A DNA stretch of 21,133 nucleotides from Planctomycetaceae bacterium (lineage in GTDB: Bacteria; Planctomycetota; Planctomycetia; Pirellulales; Thermoguttaceae). The notes under the pieces were generated by a model that ran no database searches, had not been told where the DNA came from, and worked only from the letters and a program-made list of their open reading frames with translations. The position numbers were made by a program, and so were the translations under genes. Shown piece after piece: positions 7,440-15,650 of the stretch. Within the stretch, counting starts at the first letter, position 1. Each line of letters opens with the position of its first letter. The stretch is from positions 1 to 21,133 of the forward strand of contig JAITST010000007.1 in the NCBI GenBank assembly GCA_031287585.1. The letters are read 5' to 3'.

Positions 7440-8447
7440 CTACACTTCCTTCACAAATATCGCACCGTTATCTGTTTCCTTCCAGTTCATTGTTGTTAAG
7501 AACGGAATAAATTCTTTGTAGGTTGTTGAGACTTGTGTTTTTATTTCGTTTACTTCGTACTTGCGCGTTAGTTCTGTTAGCAGTTTGCTGAGCAGGTACG
7601 TCATAATACCTTTTTTACGCAGTTCCGGCGATACCTTCGCGTCTATCAATTCCGCTACGTTGCCTCTTATTATTCCCGTCTCTACGCCGTCAATTACTTT
7701 GTTCGTACTTGGAATACAAACTAACGCGTTTGCTACTTGAGTATTGGGAATCTGTTTTGTTGTCGCGATTGCTTCTAACCAGAAGTGACGCGAGAGGCGT
7801 TGGGCATCCCACCAACTTTGCGGCTTCGGCGCGTCGTTAAACTGAACGTTCAACTTACTGCTCCACACGACACTTTTCATTGTCATCTTCGGCATATATT
7901 TCTGTAACGGCTGCTGCATCTGTGTAACGTTCGACTCAATAGAATAACCGTTTTGCTTGAACAACTCAAACACTTCGTTGTCCGACGCAAGTACGCCAAC
8001 CGCATCGCCCGCCGCGTAAAAACCGCAGTAAAACGGAATCCTATCGTGAAACGCGCCTCCGTAAATCGTCCGTATCCCGTGACCAATCGCGTACTGTTCG
8101 CCCGCGTCTAACAACGTTTTCCGTACAATCGCCGCGTCCGGACAATCCGGCACCGTCAACATCAAACAGACAACACCGACCAGCGTATTCTGGTCGTCGC
8201 CAACCGGTTTAGGTACAAGCGCAACGTGAATCAGACCAACAGGACGTATTTTTTCACCGCTGACATTGTCACATTCCCACGCGATTTGCAAACCGTCGTA
8301 GTCGAACAACATCGAACCAAAAATCGCGGTCTCCATCAACTCTGCCGGAAAAATATGCAGCCGCCCACCGGACGCGGGAATACACCGCGTCCATAAATCG
8401 TGAACAACACGAAAATACTCGTTGCGAAATGGTAATGTAATAAACAT
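7440..8447 (-). CDS. Tandem GNAT-type acetyltransferase-like protein
   Basis: A 335-residue cytoplasmic protein that looks like two GNAT folds in series. In the N-terminal half, GLIHVALVP and GVVCLMLTVPD form the central strands, followed by AAIVRKTLLDAGEQYAIGHG, RTIYGG and a substrate-side FYCGFYAAG segment. In the C-terminal half, AELIDAKVSPELRKKGIMTYLLSKLLTEL is a good acetyl-CoA-binding motif A (V-x-P-x-x-R-x-x-G), followed by strand and helix elements ending at NWKET. Only the C-terminal copy keeps a convincing pyrophosphate-binding loop, so the N-terminal copy may be degenerate, as in mycothiol-synthase-like tandem GNATs. The ATG at 8447 gives the full first fold. The acceptor substrate cannot be told. 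It is convergent with the small secreted gene and about 280 bases downstream of the AT-rich gene at 8729. Confidence 0.68.
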   Translation of the reverse strand: MFITLPFRNEYFRVVHDLWTRCIPASGGRLHIFPAELMETAIFGSMLFDYDGLQIAWECDNVSGEKIRPVGLIHVALVPKPVGDDQNTLVGVVCLMLTVPDCPDAAIVRKTLLDAGEQYAIGHGIRTIYGGAFHDRIPFYCGFYAAGDAVGVLASDNEVFELFKQNGYSIESNVTQMQQPLQKYMPKMTMKSVVWSSKLNVQFNDAPKPQSWWDAQRLSRHFWLEAIATTKQIPNTQVANALVCIPSTNKVIDGVETGIIRGNVAELIDAKVSPELRKKGIMTYLLSKLLTELTRKYEVNEIKTQVSTTYKEFIPFLTTMNWKETDNGAIFVKEV

Positions 8448-8728
8448 CGTTATATGAAAAACTATTTACATACAATTCTACCACAAAGGTACGAAGGAAG
8501 AAAGGTGTTCTATCGGATTTTTCGGAAACTTAATTATCCCCTATCGGCAAAAACCGTAAATCTCGGAATCGTTCGAATATTGCATTTCGTTATTATCTCC
8601 ATCGTGTTTGTAGGCGGTATCATCATTCTTGATCAGACAAAAGGACATGGGATGCTTAAAACTATTAGAGATTGGCATCCCTTGCGGCATCTCCATACCT
8701 GCAAGGATTCGTCCCTGAATGACCGGAA

Positions 8729-9322
8729 TCAATGCGTCTCTGGAACAATTTTCAACAACTTATCTTTCCACCATTTATCGGTACGGTATTGTTTTGGTAT
8801 ATCTTCATCTAACGGGTTTTCATACCCCATACCCATGAGCGTATCAAACCATTCCTTCCGTAATGATTCCGGCAATTTTATACCGCACCAAGGACAATAA
8901 TCTATTGTTTGCATCGAAGTTCCGCCATCGAGTATCTTTATTCCATATTCACGAAATTCACGAATATAAACAACAGCGACTTCATTTTCTAATAGATGGG
9001 TAAAAAGGGAATCGCAACAAAAATCTTGCCGTGAAAATTGTTTCTGTTTCATTTTTTGAAAATCGGAGGTATAAGGAAAATCCCTTTTCGCATCAAATTC
9101 GACACACTCCATCATTCCCTGCTCGACTTCACATAACTGTTGTTGGAGAATCTGTCTCGCCATTTTTAAGTGTTTTATCCCGTCTTGTGATTTTCCCATT
9201 ACCGTGTCATAAAACATTCCCAATTCGTAATGTGCTTCAGCGGAAGAATGATTGATATTCAATGCTTGAAGAAAATTGTTTTTTATGTCTTTCAATGAAA
9301 ATTCGTTGTTGGTCGTTTGCAT
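8729..9322 (-). CDS. Protein with TPR-like N-terminus and DUF6980-like cysteine-containing C-terminus
   Basis: A 197-residue protein from the ATG at 9322; the frame stays open upstream through a TTG at 9358 to a stop at 9398-9400, so the start is uncertain. The N-terminal part (ALNINHSSAEAHYELGMFY, then GIKHLKMARQ) reads like a TPR unit. The C-terminal part, from FCCDSLF through YGIKILDGGTS, DYCPWCGIKLPESLRKEW and DIPKQYRTDKWW, matches my memory of the DUF6980 domain. The CC and CPWC pairs could hold a zinc ion. DUF6980 has no settled function; some relatives sit near polymorphic toxin/immunity loci, which I recall but cannot check. The gene is clearly more AT-rich than its neighbours (18 of 60 G+C in 9001-9060, against 31 of 60 in 9841-9900), which suggests recent acquisition. 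No partner gene is recognisable nearby. Confidence 0.65.
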   Translation of the reverse strand: MQTTNNEFSLKDIKNNFLQALNINHSSAEAHYELGMFYDTVMGKSQDGIKHLKMARQILQQQLCEVEQGMMECVEFDAKRDFPYTSDFQKMKQKQFSRQDFCCDSLFTHLLENEVAVVYIREFREYGIKILDGGTSMQTIDYCPWCGIKLPESLRKEWFDTLMGMGYENPLDEDIPKQYRTDKWWKDKLLKIVPETH

Positions 9323-9519
9323 TAAAATAGCACGAAAGACACAAATTTCTGATGTCAAAAACTGCTTGGCAATGAAAACAAAACATCCATTGCCTCTCTA
9401 CACTTTCCATGAGACGATAACTTTTTGGCTCGCTTGAAAATATTCATGTGTTTAGTTTATCGTTGGAAAAATGGTTACGTTGTACTTCGTGTCTTCGTGT
9501 TGAAATTGTTATTAACTTC

Positions 9520-11988
9520 TCATTCAATCAAACTCCTCAACTCACTCTTCTTTTTCTCTTGCGTTTCGTTACGCAGTTCCTCCTGACGGCGCAAAATGTT
9601 TCGCAATAACTCAATCGCCTCCGCGTAAGTTTCCATCGACAACATCCCGTCACGTATAGCCGTCATCCTTGCCAGCACCTTATCGTATTCCGTCTCGACC
9701 GCCTCACGCATATCCGTTGCCTCACGCCGCGACGACGGTTGCGGCTGCTTGCGTTCTAGCAAACTGTTCATCGCGTTCGTCTGTTCTTCGAGCGACACGA
9801 AATCCGTTTCGACCAGCAAACGCAGCGGCGCGAGCACCGATTCGTCAACCCGTTGTTGCGTTTCCGGCGTGAAAATCGCGTTGTTCACCATTTCAAGCCG
9901 AACATCTTCAAGCGAACTGCGTATTGCGTTACAATCGTAAACTTCCTTCTGAATATCACGCAGCGAACGTGTTACGTTGTACTGACCAGCGGCGACTTGT
10001 TCAGCCGATGCCGACTCCGCCCAAAGTTTCGCGGCACGTTCCTGCTCACGGCGTTGACGTTCTATCTCTGACACATTCGCGCCGCCCTCCGCAGTATCAT
10101 CGGTCGCGTCACCGGTTTGTTCGTTTGTAAGATTCTCCGGTTCAAACACCAACTCCTCAATCATCGCCTTTGTTCGCCGCACTTCCTCGATAACAACTTC
10201 AAACCGTTGCCGCAACGTTATCTCACGAACATCGAGCATCGTTTTCAGTTGCTCCGGCGTAACAACATCAAGCGTCCATTTCTCGCCCGTACCAACCTGA
10301 CCGCGTTCGCTCATTCCGGGCAGGAAAAAATTATCGCGTGCTTCGAGCGTAACCGTCAACCGGTCGCCCGCGTTCAACTTCAAGTCCGCCGCCGCAAATC
10401 GCGTCCCAACCTGATACTGACTAACGTTCACATCCCTCAATATAACAACTTCACCCGAATCGGCAGCATCGCCCGTCTCCTTATTCTCCGCCGTGTCGTC
10501 CTTCGCAACATCATCGCCTTTGTCTTTGTTCGCGTCCGTTTTCGCTTGCGTTAAACGGTCAACGGTATAAACAAACCGCAACGCCCCAACACCGTAATCG
10601 TCAGTAACCTGTCCCTCAACTGGTAACGTTGCTTGCGGAGTTATCGCCGCACCGATACCGCGTAACCGCGTCGAAATAGCGGGCGGTATATCGGGCTGCA
10701 TCGCGATTTCAAATCGAATCGGCTGCCGGTTTTTCAACCCGTCAAAATCTTCGAGTACCAACTCAATCGCCGTATCCTCACGTAAATCCGTGAGCGATGC
10801 TGTGAACTGCTCGCCCGTTTCGTTGAGCGTCAGAACATTTTCGACATTCTCAACTTTATCGTTCTCACGTTTGCTGTAAATCAGCGTCGCCTGCCGCAAC
10901 CGTTTACTCGCCGCCGCGTCGAGAGTAACATCACAGCCAGGCGGCAAAACAGTACGAGCAGTCGGACGAATCGACTGAACCGTTGTCGGCGGCATATAAT
11001 CGGGATAACGCGGCATCAAACGCAAGTCCGTCAACACCGGCGGCGGCACAACTTCAATCTGCAACCCGCTCCGCCAAACGTCGCCCGATTGTACTGTCAG
11101 TTCAACACTTTCGAGCAACTCCTGAAACGTTTGCGTGAATGTCCGGTAACTAATGCCGTCATCGCGGTCTTCAAGCCGAAACTCGTCAATCAGCACACCG
11201 CGAAATCCCGCGTCTTTCGTGCCGATACGGACAAACACGGTGTCCGGTACAAGCGGCATCGTTGTATCTGCGCGAACAATCATCGTGAACGAGTCGCCGC
11301 GTGCGATACGTACACGCCCGTTTTCGTCGAATCCTTCAATGAGAATCCGCGACTCGCGGGGCCACTGTGCGTCGGAAAGTAAAACGCAGCGGGAAAACCA
11401 AATCGAAGCGGCATTAGCGTACAAGTTGCAAAAACCAACAATCACGCCCAGCATAACAAACGCCGCCAATACCCGAACAACCAACCGACCGTACCGAAAC
11501 ATCCGCCCGATTCGTATTCCGCTTATGACCGCAGACGCGGCAAGCGAAGTAATCCGCAACATTTCGACGTGAATGTCGTTATCAATGTCGGCAGTGTTAG
11601 CGTTTGAATTTTGTTCGTCGTGTAATTGGAAATCGACGGTAGTTAAAAGAGTCTCGTTCAGTGCCGGACATTGACGTTCCAAAACCATAGCCAACTGGTC
11701 GGTACGAATCCGCGCAAAAACCCGTTGCCCCAACCGCCGCCAAAAAATAAGAAAAACAACCGCCAACATAGAAATCAAAAGAAAACAGCGAACGCCCCAC
11801 GCTGGCTGGAAAAAACGGTCTGCCGCAATATCAATCCAAAACAAAACCGCAACAAAAACCAACCCTGTGGCAAGCCCGTCAACGGTAACATAAAACCGAA
11901 GCAAACGTTCCAAAGAACGCAATTTCCGAAAAATAATTCCCGGTACAGAAGCACGTTCAACAAATTCATCAACGTTAATATCAGACAT
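9520..11988 (-). CDS. Large membrane-anchored protein, DUF4175-like (planctomycete type)
   Basis: An 822-residue protein with three N-terminal membrane helices (about residues 39-55, 66-83 and 169-191). Between the second and third comes a conserved-looking LAMVLERQCPALNETLLTTV segment, and a long soluble region follows the third. That region contains beta-rich, Ig-like stretches (around 230-480), an acidic low-complexity insert with TDANKDKGDD and KDDTAENKE, and a helical, coiled-coil-prone C-terminus from about residue 600 ending in KKKSELRSLIE. The layout resembles planctomycete proteins annotated as DUF4175-like, often of unknown function and sometimes encoded near MoxR/VWA genes, which are absent here. 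The ATG at 11988 is preferred over a TTG 36 bases upstream, as it is the first ATG and still leaves the whole first helix. It lies 148 bases downstream of murJ on the same strand. Confidence 0.6.
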   Translation of the reverse strand: MSDINVDEFVERASVPGIIFRKLRSLERLLRFYVTVDGLATGLVFVAVLFWIDIAADRFFQPAWGVRCFLLISMLAVVFLIFWRRLGQRVFARIRTDQLAMVLERQCPALNETLLTTVDFQLHDEQNSNANTADIDNDIHVEMLRITSLAASAVISGIRIGRMFRYGRLVVRVLAAFVMLGVIVGFCNLYANAASIWFSRCVLLSDAQWPRESRILIEGFDENGRVRIARGDSFTMIVRADTTMPLVPDTVFVRIGTKDAGFRGVLIDEFRLEDRDDGISYRTFTQTFQELLESVELTVQSGDVWRSGLQIEVVPPPVLTDLRLMPRYPDYMPPTTVQSIRPTARTVLPPGCDVTLDAAASKRLRQATLIYSKRENDKVENVENVLTLNETGEQFTASLTDLREDTAIELVLEDFDGLKNRQPIRFEIAMQPDIPPAISTRLRGIGAAITPQATLPVEGQVTDDYGVGALRFVYTVDRLTQAKTDANKDKGDDVAKDDTAENKETGDAADSGEVVILRDVNVSQYQVGTRFAAADLKLNAGDRLTVTLEARDNFFLPGMSERGQVGTGEKWTLDVVTPEQLKTMLDVREITLRQRFEVVIEEVRRTKAMIEELVFEPENLTNEQTGDATDDTAEGGANVSEIERQRREQERAAKLWAESASAEQVAAGQYNVTRSLRDIQKEVYDCNAIRSSLEDVRLEMVNNAIFTPETQQRVDESVLAPLRLLVETDFVSLEEQTNAMNSLLERKQPQPSSRREATDMREAVETEYDKVLARMTAIRDGMLSMETYAEAIELLRNILRRQEELRNETQEKKKSELRSLIE

Positions 11989-12083
11989 TGGTTTGGTTGG
12001 TAGTTGAGTGAAAGGAAAAAACAAGAAAACAATTGTACCACCACAACAGAGATATACAAGTGAGGGGATAATTGAGGATTTTC

Positions 12084-12098
12084 AGCCGTAACCAAAAA
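12084..12098. repeat. 15-base relic of the structured intergenic repeat
   Basis: AGCCGTAACCAAAAA is identical to 15289-15303 inside the full repeat copy at 15268-15415, in the same orientation and likewise upstream of a minus-strand gene. An exact 15-base match is unlikely by chance in 21 kb. The hairpin half of the repeat is missing here. Confidence 0.4.
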
Positions 12099-12136
12099 CC
12101 TTCTTATACCGACATTCTGGTCGTGCGGCTGCGATG

Positions 12137-13771
12137 CTACTTCTTTTTCATTATCGTTGACATTTCGTTTCCGCCCAGAACTTTGTATGTCATTCCATAT
12201 ACAATTACGCCGACGCTTGCGGCTGATACTATGTGGATTAAGTCTGCCATTGAGTCGTTACCGGGTATGATTTTCATCATCAGTCCGCTTGATAATATCA
12301 TTACTGTTGTTGCGGCAATTGCTCTTGCTGCGCAGATTGTTAACGGTTCAAGTCGTAGTAGTTTGTATGAATATGCACTCACCGCCATCAGTGTCGCGGC
12401 TTGCAATATCGCTGATATGCTGGTTGCCATCGCTATTCCTACCTCGCGAAACGGGATTATCAATGTCAGGCAGAGAAAGAAGTGTAGCAGACAGCATGAC
12501 ATGCTTACACGTAACGGTGTCCGTATGTCGCCGATTGCGTAAAACGCCCGCACCAAAACCGGTATCATACAGAACGCCCAAACACCTGTGCCAAACCAGA
12601 AAACCATATCGGCAGTTCGCGTTGTGTCGGCGTGAGTGAATACGCCGCGTTGGTATAGCAAGTGTGTTATGCGGTAGGAGATTAACATCAGTCCCGCTCC
12701 CGCCGGTATTCCAAGTACGAACTGTAAACGGATTGCAAGTGAGAAATCGTCGGCGAACGCTTTGAAATTTTTACGGACTGCGTGAGTATTCAGCAACGGG
12801 TAGATTGCTGTTGCCAACGCCATACCGATTAGCCCCTGCGGAAACTCGAAGAGACGTTCGCTGAAGTAAATCGCCGATACCGCACCGGTATGTAACGGAT
12901 GTTCGATACCGCCGAGCCACTGGATTGCAGTTCCCTCCGGTCCTGCGAGTAACCACGCGACCATACTGCTAACGAGCAAGTTTAGTTGCGTGGTCATCAA
13001 ACCGAGCATCGTCGGTATCGCGTTCTTGCCAACGGTTTTGACTTCTTTTGTTACCTCCGAAAAATTAAGGTTGAAACGCCAACCGCAGTAATACAACGCC
13101 GGTATCTGTATCGCAAACTGTAACACGCCCGCGACGAGTACACACGCCGCGAGTAAGTAACAACGTCCGGCGGGGTCGTCGGTGAGAAGCGGTGCGAGTA
13201 CGACGATACCGAATAGCCAAACGACGTTCAAGATGATGGGAACGGCTGCGGCGATGGAAAAATGTCCGATGGTTTGGAGCGTTGCGGCAGCAATTGCTGT
13301 CATACTGATTAGGATTAGGTATGGCAACAAGAGCGATATCAGGTGCGCGGCGAGATAGACTTTGCTGGTCTGGTCGAAGTAAAGCAGCGCGATGCCGCTT
13401 ACGATTTCGCCGAGTAGAACGAACGCGGTGAGAAGCAGGAATACCCAAAACAGCACTACTGACACGAGTTGCCACGCGCGGGTTGGGGCGGTGTTTCGGA
13501 GTTTTGCGAAGACAGGTATGAAACTGATTGAGAACGAACCTTCGCCGAACATCCGCCTCGCAACGTCCGGTAAACGGAACGCAAACACAAAAGCGTCCAT
13601 CACACCGCCCGCCGACATTCCAAGCATCGCCGCTGTCATCGAATCACGCAACATCCCAAGCACCCGACTCATGAGTGAGTAACAACCGGTGATAATGGTT
13701 CCGCGAATTACAGTCCGGCGATGCGCTGATACCGGATGATGCGGTGATTTTTGATTCTTTTTACGTTTCAC
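12137..13771 (-). CDS. murJ: Lipid II flippase MurJ (MviN family)
   Basis: A 544-residue polytopic inner-membrane protein of the MATE/MOP exporter superfamily. MurJ moves lipid-linked peptidoglycan precursor (lipid II) from the cytoplasmic to the periplasmic face. The diagnostic N-terminal segment SLMSRVLGMLRDSMTAAMLG is followed by DAFVFAFRLPDVARRMFGEGSFSISFIPVF, close to the MurJ consensus. Later motifs include ERLFEFPQGLIGMALATAIYPLL and LLYQRGVFTHADT, also typical. About 14 hydrophobic segments can be counted, and the length fits the family. The start is a GTG at 13771; no in-frame ATG precedes the first membrane helix, and no clear ribosome binding site is seen. It lies 109 bases after waaA on the same strand, so the pair may be co-transcribed. 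Confidence 0.95.
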   Translation of the reverse strand: MKRKKNQKSPHHPVSAHRRTVIRGTIITGCYSLMSRVLGMLRDSMTAAMLGMSAGGVMDAFVFAFRLPDVARRMFGEGSFSISFIPVFAKLRNTAPTRAWQLVSVVLFWVFLLLTAFVLLGEIVSGIALLYFDQTSKVYLAAHLISLLLPYLILISMTAIAAATLQTIGHFSIAAAVPIILNVVWLFGIVVLAPLLTDDPAGRCYLLAACVLVAGVLQFAIQIPALYYCGWRFNLNFSEVTKEVKTVGKNAIPTMLGLMTTQLNLLVSSMVAWLLAGPEGTAIQWLGGIEHPLHTGAVSAIYFSERLFEFPQGLIGMALATAIYPLLNTHAVRKNFKAFADDFSLAIRLQFVLGIPAGAGLMLISYRITHLLYQRGVFTHADTTRTADMVFWFGTGVWAFCMIPVLVRAFYAIGDIRTPLRVSMSCCLLHFFLCLTLIIPFREVGIAMATSISAILQAATLMAVSAYSYKLLRLEPLTICAARAIAATTVMILSSGLMMKIIPGNDSMADLIHIVSAASVGVIVYGMTYKVLGGNEMSTIMKKK

Positions 13772-13880
13772 GATTTGATGTGATAAACCGGGTTAAAAAA
13801 TTTTTTGTGATTATTCCGTTTTTTGTAGGGGACAAAATTAGTAACCGTTCACTGATATATTAAGATTAACCGCGAAGCCG

Positions 13881-15236
13881 TCATCTTACAATCCTCTCAA
13901 TCAATTCCAATGTCCGTCCGGTTGCTCCCGCGTGCTGCTCTACCAACTTTATCCCGTTTTGTCCGAGCGTGTTCCGGTAGTTTGTATCTTCAAGACAACG
14001 TTGTACGAATGTCTCCATTCCCCGTTGATCGTTGACTACTGCCGCTGCTTCGTTTCTTAATATCAACGCTACGATGTCACGGAAATTTTTCGTATTAGGA
14101 CCGAAGCACACCGCCGCTCCGTATGCCGCCGGTTCTATCATATTTTGTCCGCCGCGAGTGTTGATACTGCCGCCTACAAACGCGATATGTGACGTTCCCC
14201 ACCACGCACCGAGTTCGCCAATCGTGTCAACTAACAGTATTCGCGGGCGTACTGTTACGTTTGTCGAATCTGACAAGTGTATTCCCGACTTGTTATCGTT
14301 ATCTTTACCGCCGCTGTTGTCGTAATCCGTCAACCTGCTCCGCCGTTCCCACAACACGCCCCGCTCGGTTAGTTGATACGCAACTTTATCGAACCGTTCC
14401 GGGTGACGCGGTACCAGAATCAGACGCAACGACGGAAACGTATGCTTGAGGTGTTCATAACAATCAACCGCCATCATCTCCTCCGGCTCCTGCGTACTAC
14501 CCGCGAGAAAAACAACGTCCGAATCCGTGATTCCCGCGAGTTGGCGTAACAGCCGCGTTGACTTATTCTCACGGTCTGTATTCGCACCGTCAAACTTCAT
14601 CGAGCCAGTTACAAAAATCCGGTCTGCCGGCGCACCGAGTTGATGATACCAACCGGCATACGTCTCGCTCTGAACCGCGACGCAATCGAAAAGTTGCAGC
14701 AGCGGACGAATCAGAAATCGTATGTAGCGGTAACGTTTGTAACCCTTGTCACTAAAACGACCGTTAATCAATACCAATTTCACACCGCGCGAAGACGCGA
14801 TATTAATCAGGTTAGGCCACAACTCCTGTTCGGTCAACAACAACATCGTCGGCTTGATACGCGACAATGCCTTTCGTACCGCCCAACTGAAATCGAGCGG
14901 ACAGAAAAAAATTGTGTAATGGTCGCCGTACAACTTCGCCGCCAACTCCATTCCGGTATTGGAAGTTGTTGAGATAACACATTCCCATTCGGGGTGCGAG
15001 GAACGTATCGCAGTGAGTAACGGTTGCAACAACTTAACTTCACCGACACTAACGGCGTGAAACCAAAGACGTTGCGAACCCGACGCAACGTCCGCCCGAC
15101 GCGGCGAACGTCCAAGCCACTTCTGCCGAAAACCACGCCGATACTTCCCATAACGCAGCGCACGAAAAAACAATACCGGCGAAACAATAATAATCGTCAG
15201 TATGTAAATCGTATTAAAAAAGTATTGCGTAATCAT
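13881..15236 (-). CDS. waaA: 3-deoxy-D-manno-octulosonic acid (Kdo) transferase
   Basis: A 451-residue GT30-family glycosyltransferase that moves Kdo from CMP-Kdo onto lipid A precursor, so this organism probably makes lipopolysaccharide or has kept the core pathway. An N-terminal hydrophobic anchor (residues 8-25) is followed by GFRQKWLGRSPR and then WFHAVSVGEVKLLQPLL, where the Glu of SVGE (residue 66) corresponds to the catalytic base. LLLTEQELWPNLI, INGRFSDKGYKRY, VTGSMKFDG and the nucleotide-side FVGGSINTRGGQNMIEPAAYG and FGPNTKNFRDI segments all fit the family. The ATG at 15236 precedes the membrane anchor directly. The gene stands downstream of a 407-base gap full of structured repeats and upstream of murJ. 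Confidence 0.95.
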   Translation of the reverse strand: MITQYFFNTIYILTIIIVSPVLFFRALRYGKYRRGFRQKWLGRSPRRADVASGSQRLWFHAVSVGEVKLLQPLLTAIRSSHPEWECVISTTSNTGMELAAKLYGDHYTIFFCPLDFSWAVRKALSRIKPTMLLLTEQELWPNLINIASSRGVKLVLINGRFSDKGYKRYRYIRFLIRPLLQLFDCVAVQSETYAGWYHQLGAPADRIFVTGSMKFDGANTDRENKSTRLLRQLAGITDSDVVFLAGSTQEPEEMMAVDCYEHLKHTFPSLRLILVPRHPERFDKVAYQLTERGVLWERRSRLTDYDNSGGKDNDNKSGIHLSDSTNVTVRPRILLVDTIGELGAWWGTSHIAFVGGSINTRGGQNMIEPAAYGAAVCFGPNTKNFRDIVALILRNEAAAVVNDQRGMETFVQRCLEDTNYRNTLGQNGIKLVEQHAGATGRTLELIERIVR

Positions 15237-15267
15237 TATTTTATAATTTTATACTTGTCACGGTTAC

Positions 15268-15415
15268 AAATTGCTTGTGTCGTGATGTAGCCGTAACCAA
15301 AAATATTGGTTATGGATTATGGAACGTACCGAGCAACGCTTGTCATCAAGAAACAACGCAACTCCCTACTCCGTAAGGAGTTAAATCTTGATAACCCCGT
15401 GCGTTAGCACGGGGT
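15268..15415. repeat. Structured intergenic repeat, copy A
   Basis: About 148 bp that align with 20989-21133 at roughly 85% identity by eye. The right half holds two hairpins: ACTCC-GTAA-GGAGT (15368-15381) and ACCCCGTGC-GTTA-GCACGGGGT (15394-15415). They are joined by TAAATCTTGATA, and ATCAAG (15345-15350) can pair with CTTGAT (15387-15392) around the first hairpin. The left half is not strongly folded. The copy begins 32 bases upstream of the waaA start codon. Confidence 0.75.
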
Positions 15416-15432
15416 AAGACCATCCCAAAACC

Positions 15433-15448
15433 AACCCCGTAAAGGGTT
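15433..15448. repeat. Short CCCCGTAAGGG-type palindrome
   Basis: AACCC and GGGTT flank CGTAAA, a degenerate member of the same palindrome class as the first hairpin of the structured repeat. A further one, CCCCTTACGGGG, lies at 15485-15496. Confidence 0.45.
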
Positions 15449-15510
15449 GAATAAAGTGTTATAATCAGTGGTGGTTTCGTTGACCCCCTTACGGGGTTCT
15501 GGTATCAGCG

Positions 15511-15563
15511 GCGACTACCCCGTGCTGCCGCACGGGGTAGTCAAGATTTAGCCCCTACGGGGC
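15511..15563. repeat. Structured intergenic repeat, inverted double-hairpin copy C
   Basis: Read on the minus strand this is GCCCC-GTA-GGGGC, TAAATCTTGACT, then ACCCCGTGC-GGCA-GCACGGGGT, the same order of parts as the right half of copy A. The second stem is here extended to a perfect 13 bp (15513-15525 with 15530-15542). Copies A and C thus face each other across about 95 bases. Confidence 0.72.
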
Positions 15564-15568
15564 AAGGA

Positions 15569-15598
15569 TGTAGAGACGCTGTACATAATGTCTCTACA
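15569..15598. repeat. TGTAGAGAC...GTCTCTACA palindrome
   Basis: A perfect 9-bp stem (15569-15577 with 15590-15598) around a 12-base centre. It resembles the GTAGAGACG-type palindromes I recall as abundant between genes of cyanobacteria and some other bacteria; that likeness is from memory. Confidence 0.5.
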
Positions 15599-15618
15599 AA
15601 TTTCAACCGTGTACGGTA

Positions 15619-15650
15619 ATTTTAGATTTTGGATTGCAAAAATCTAAAAT
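15619..15650. repeat. AT-rich 12-bp inverted repeat at the end of the oxidoreductase gene
   Basis: ATTTTAGATTTT (15619-15630) pairs perfectly with AAAATCTAAAAT (15639-15650) around an 8-base loop. It overlaps the last codons and the stop of the gene ending at 15644 and could serve as a weak terminator for that minus-strand transcript, though it lacks G-C pairs and a following T run. Confidence 0.4.

Noticed and set aside
8541..8732. A 63-codon minus-strand frame (IQGRILAGMEMPQGMPI...) after the DUF6980-like gene
   Set aside because: It starts with TTG, overlaps the preceding stop, has no ribosome binding site and matches no family I know. It may be a decayed fragment of acquired DNA, but I cannot support it as a gene.
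8454..8900. A 148-codon plus-strand frame starting just upstream of the GNAT gene, divergently oriented
   Set aside because: Its second half is antisense to the DUF6980-like gene and the composition is not protein-like; one hydrophobic stretch is not enough.
15237..15268. Promoter TTGTAA with an 18-base spacer and TATAAA ahead of waaA
   Set aside because: The putative -10 box ends only about three bases before the start codon, leaving no room for a leader.
15268..15563. CRISPR-like array of repeats
   Set aside because: The repeats are palindromic, differently spaced, partly inverted and vary in sequence; there are no regular spacers and no cas genes.
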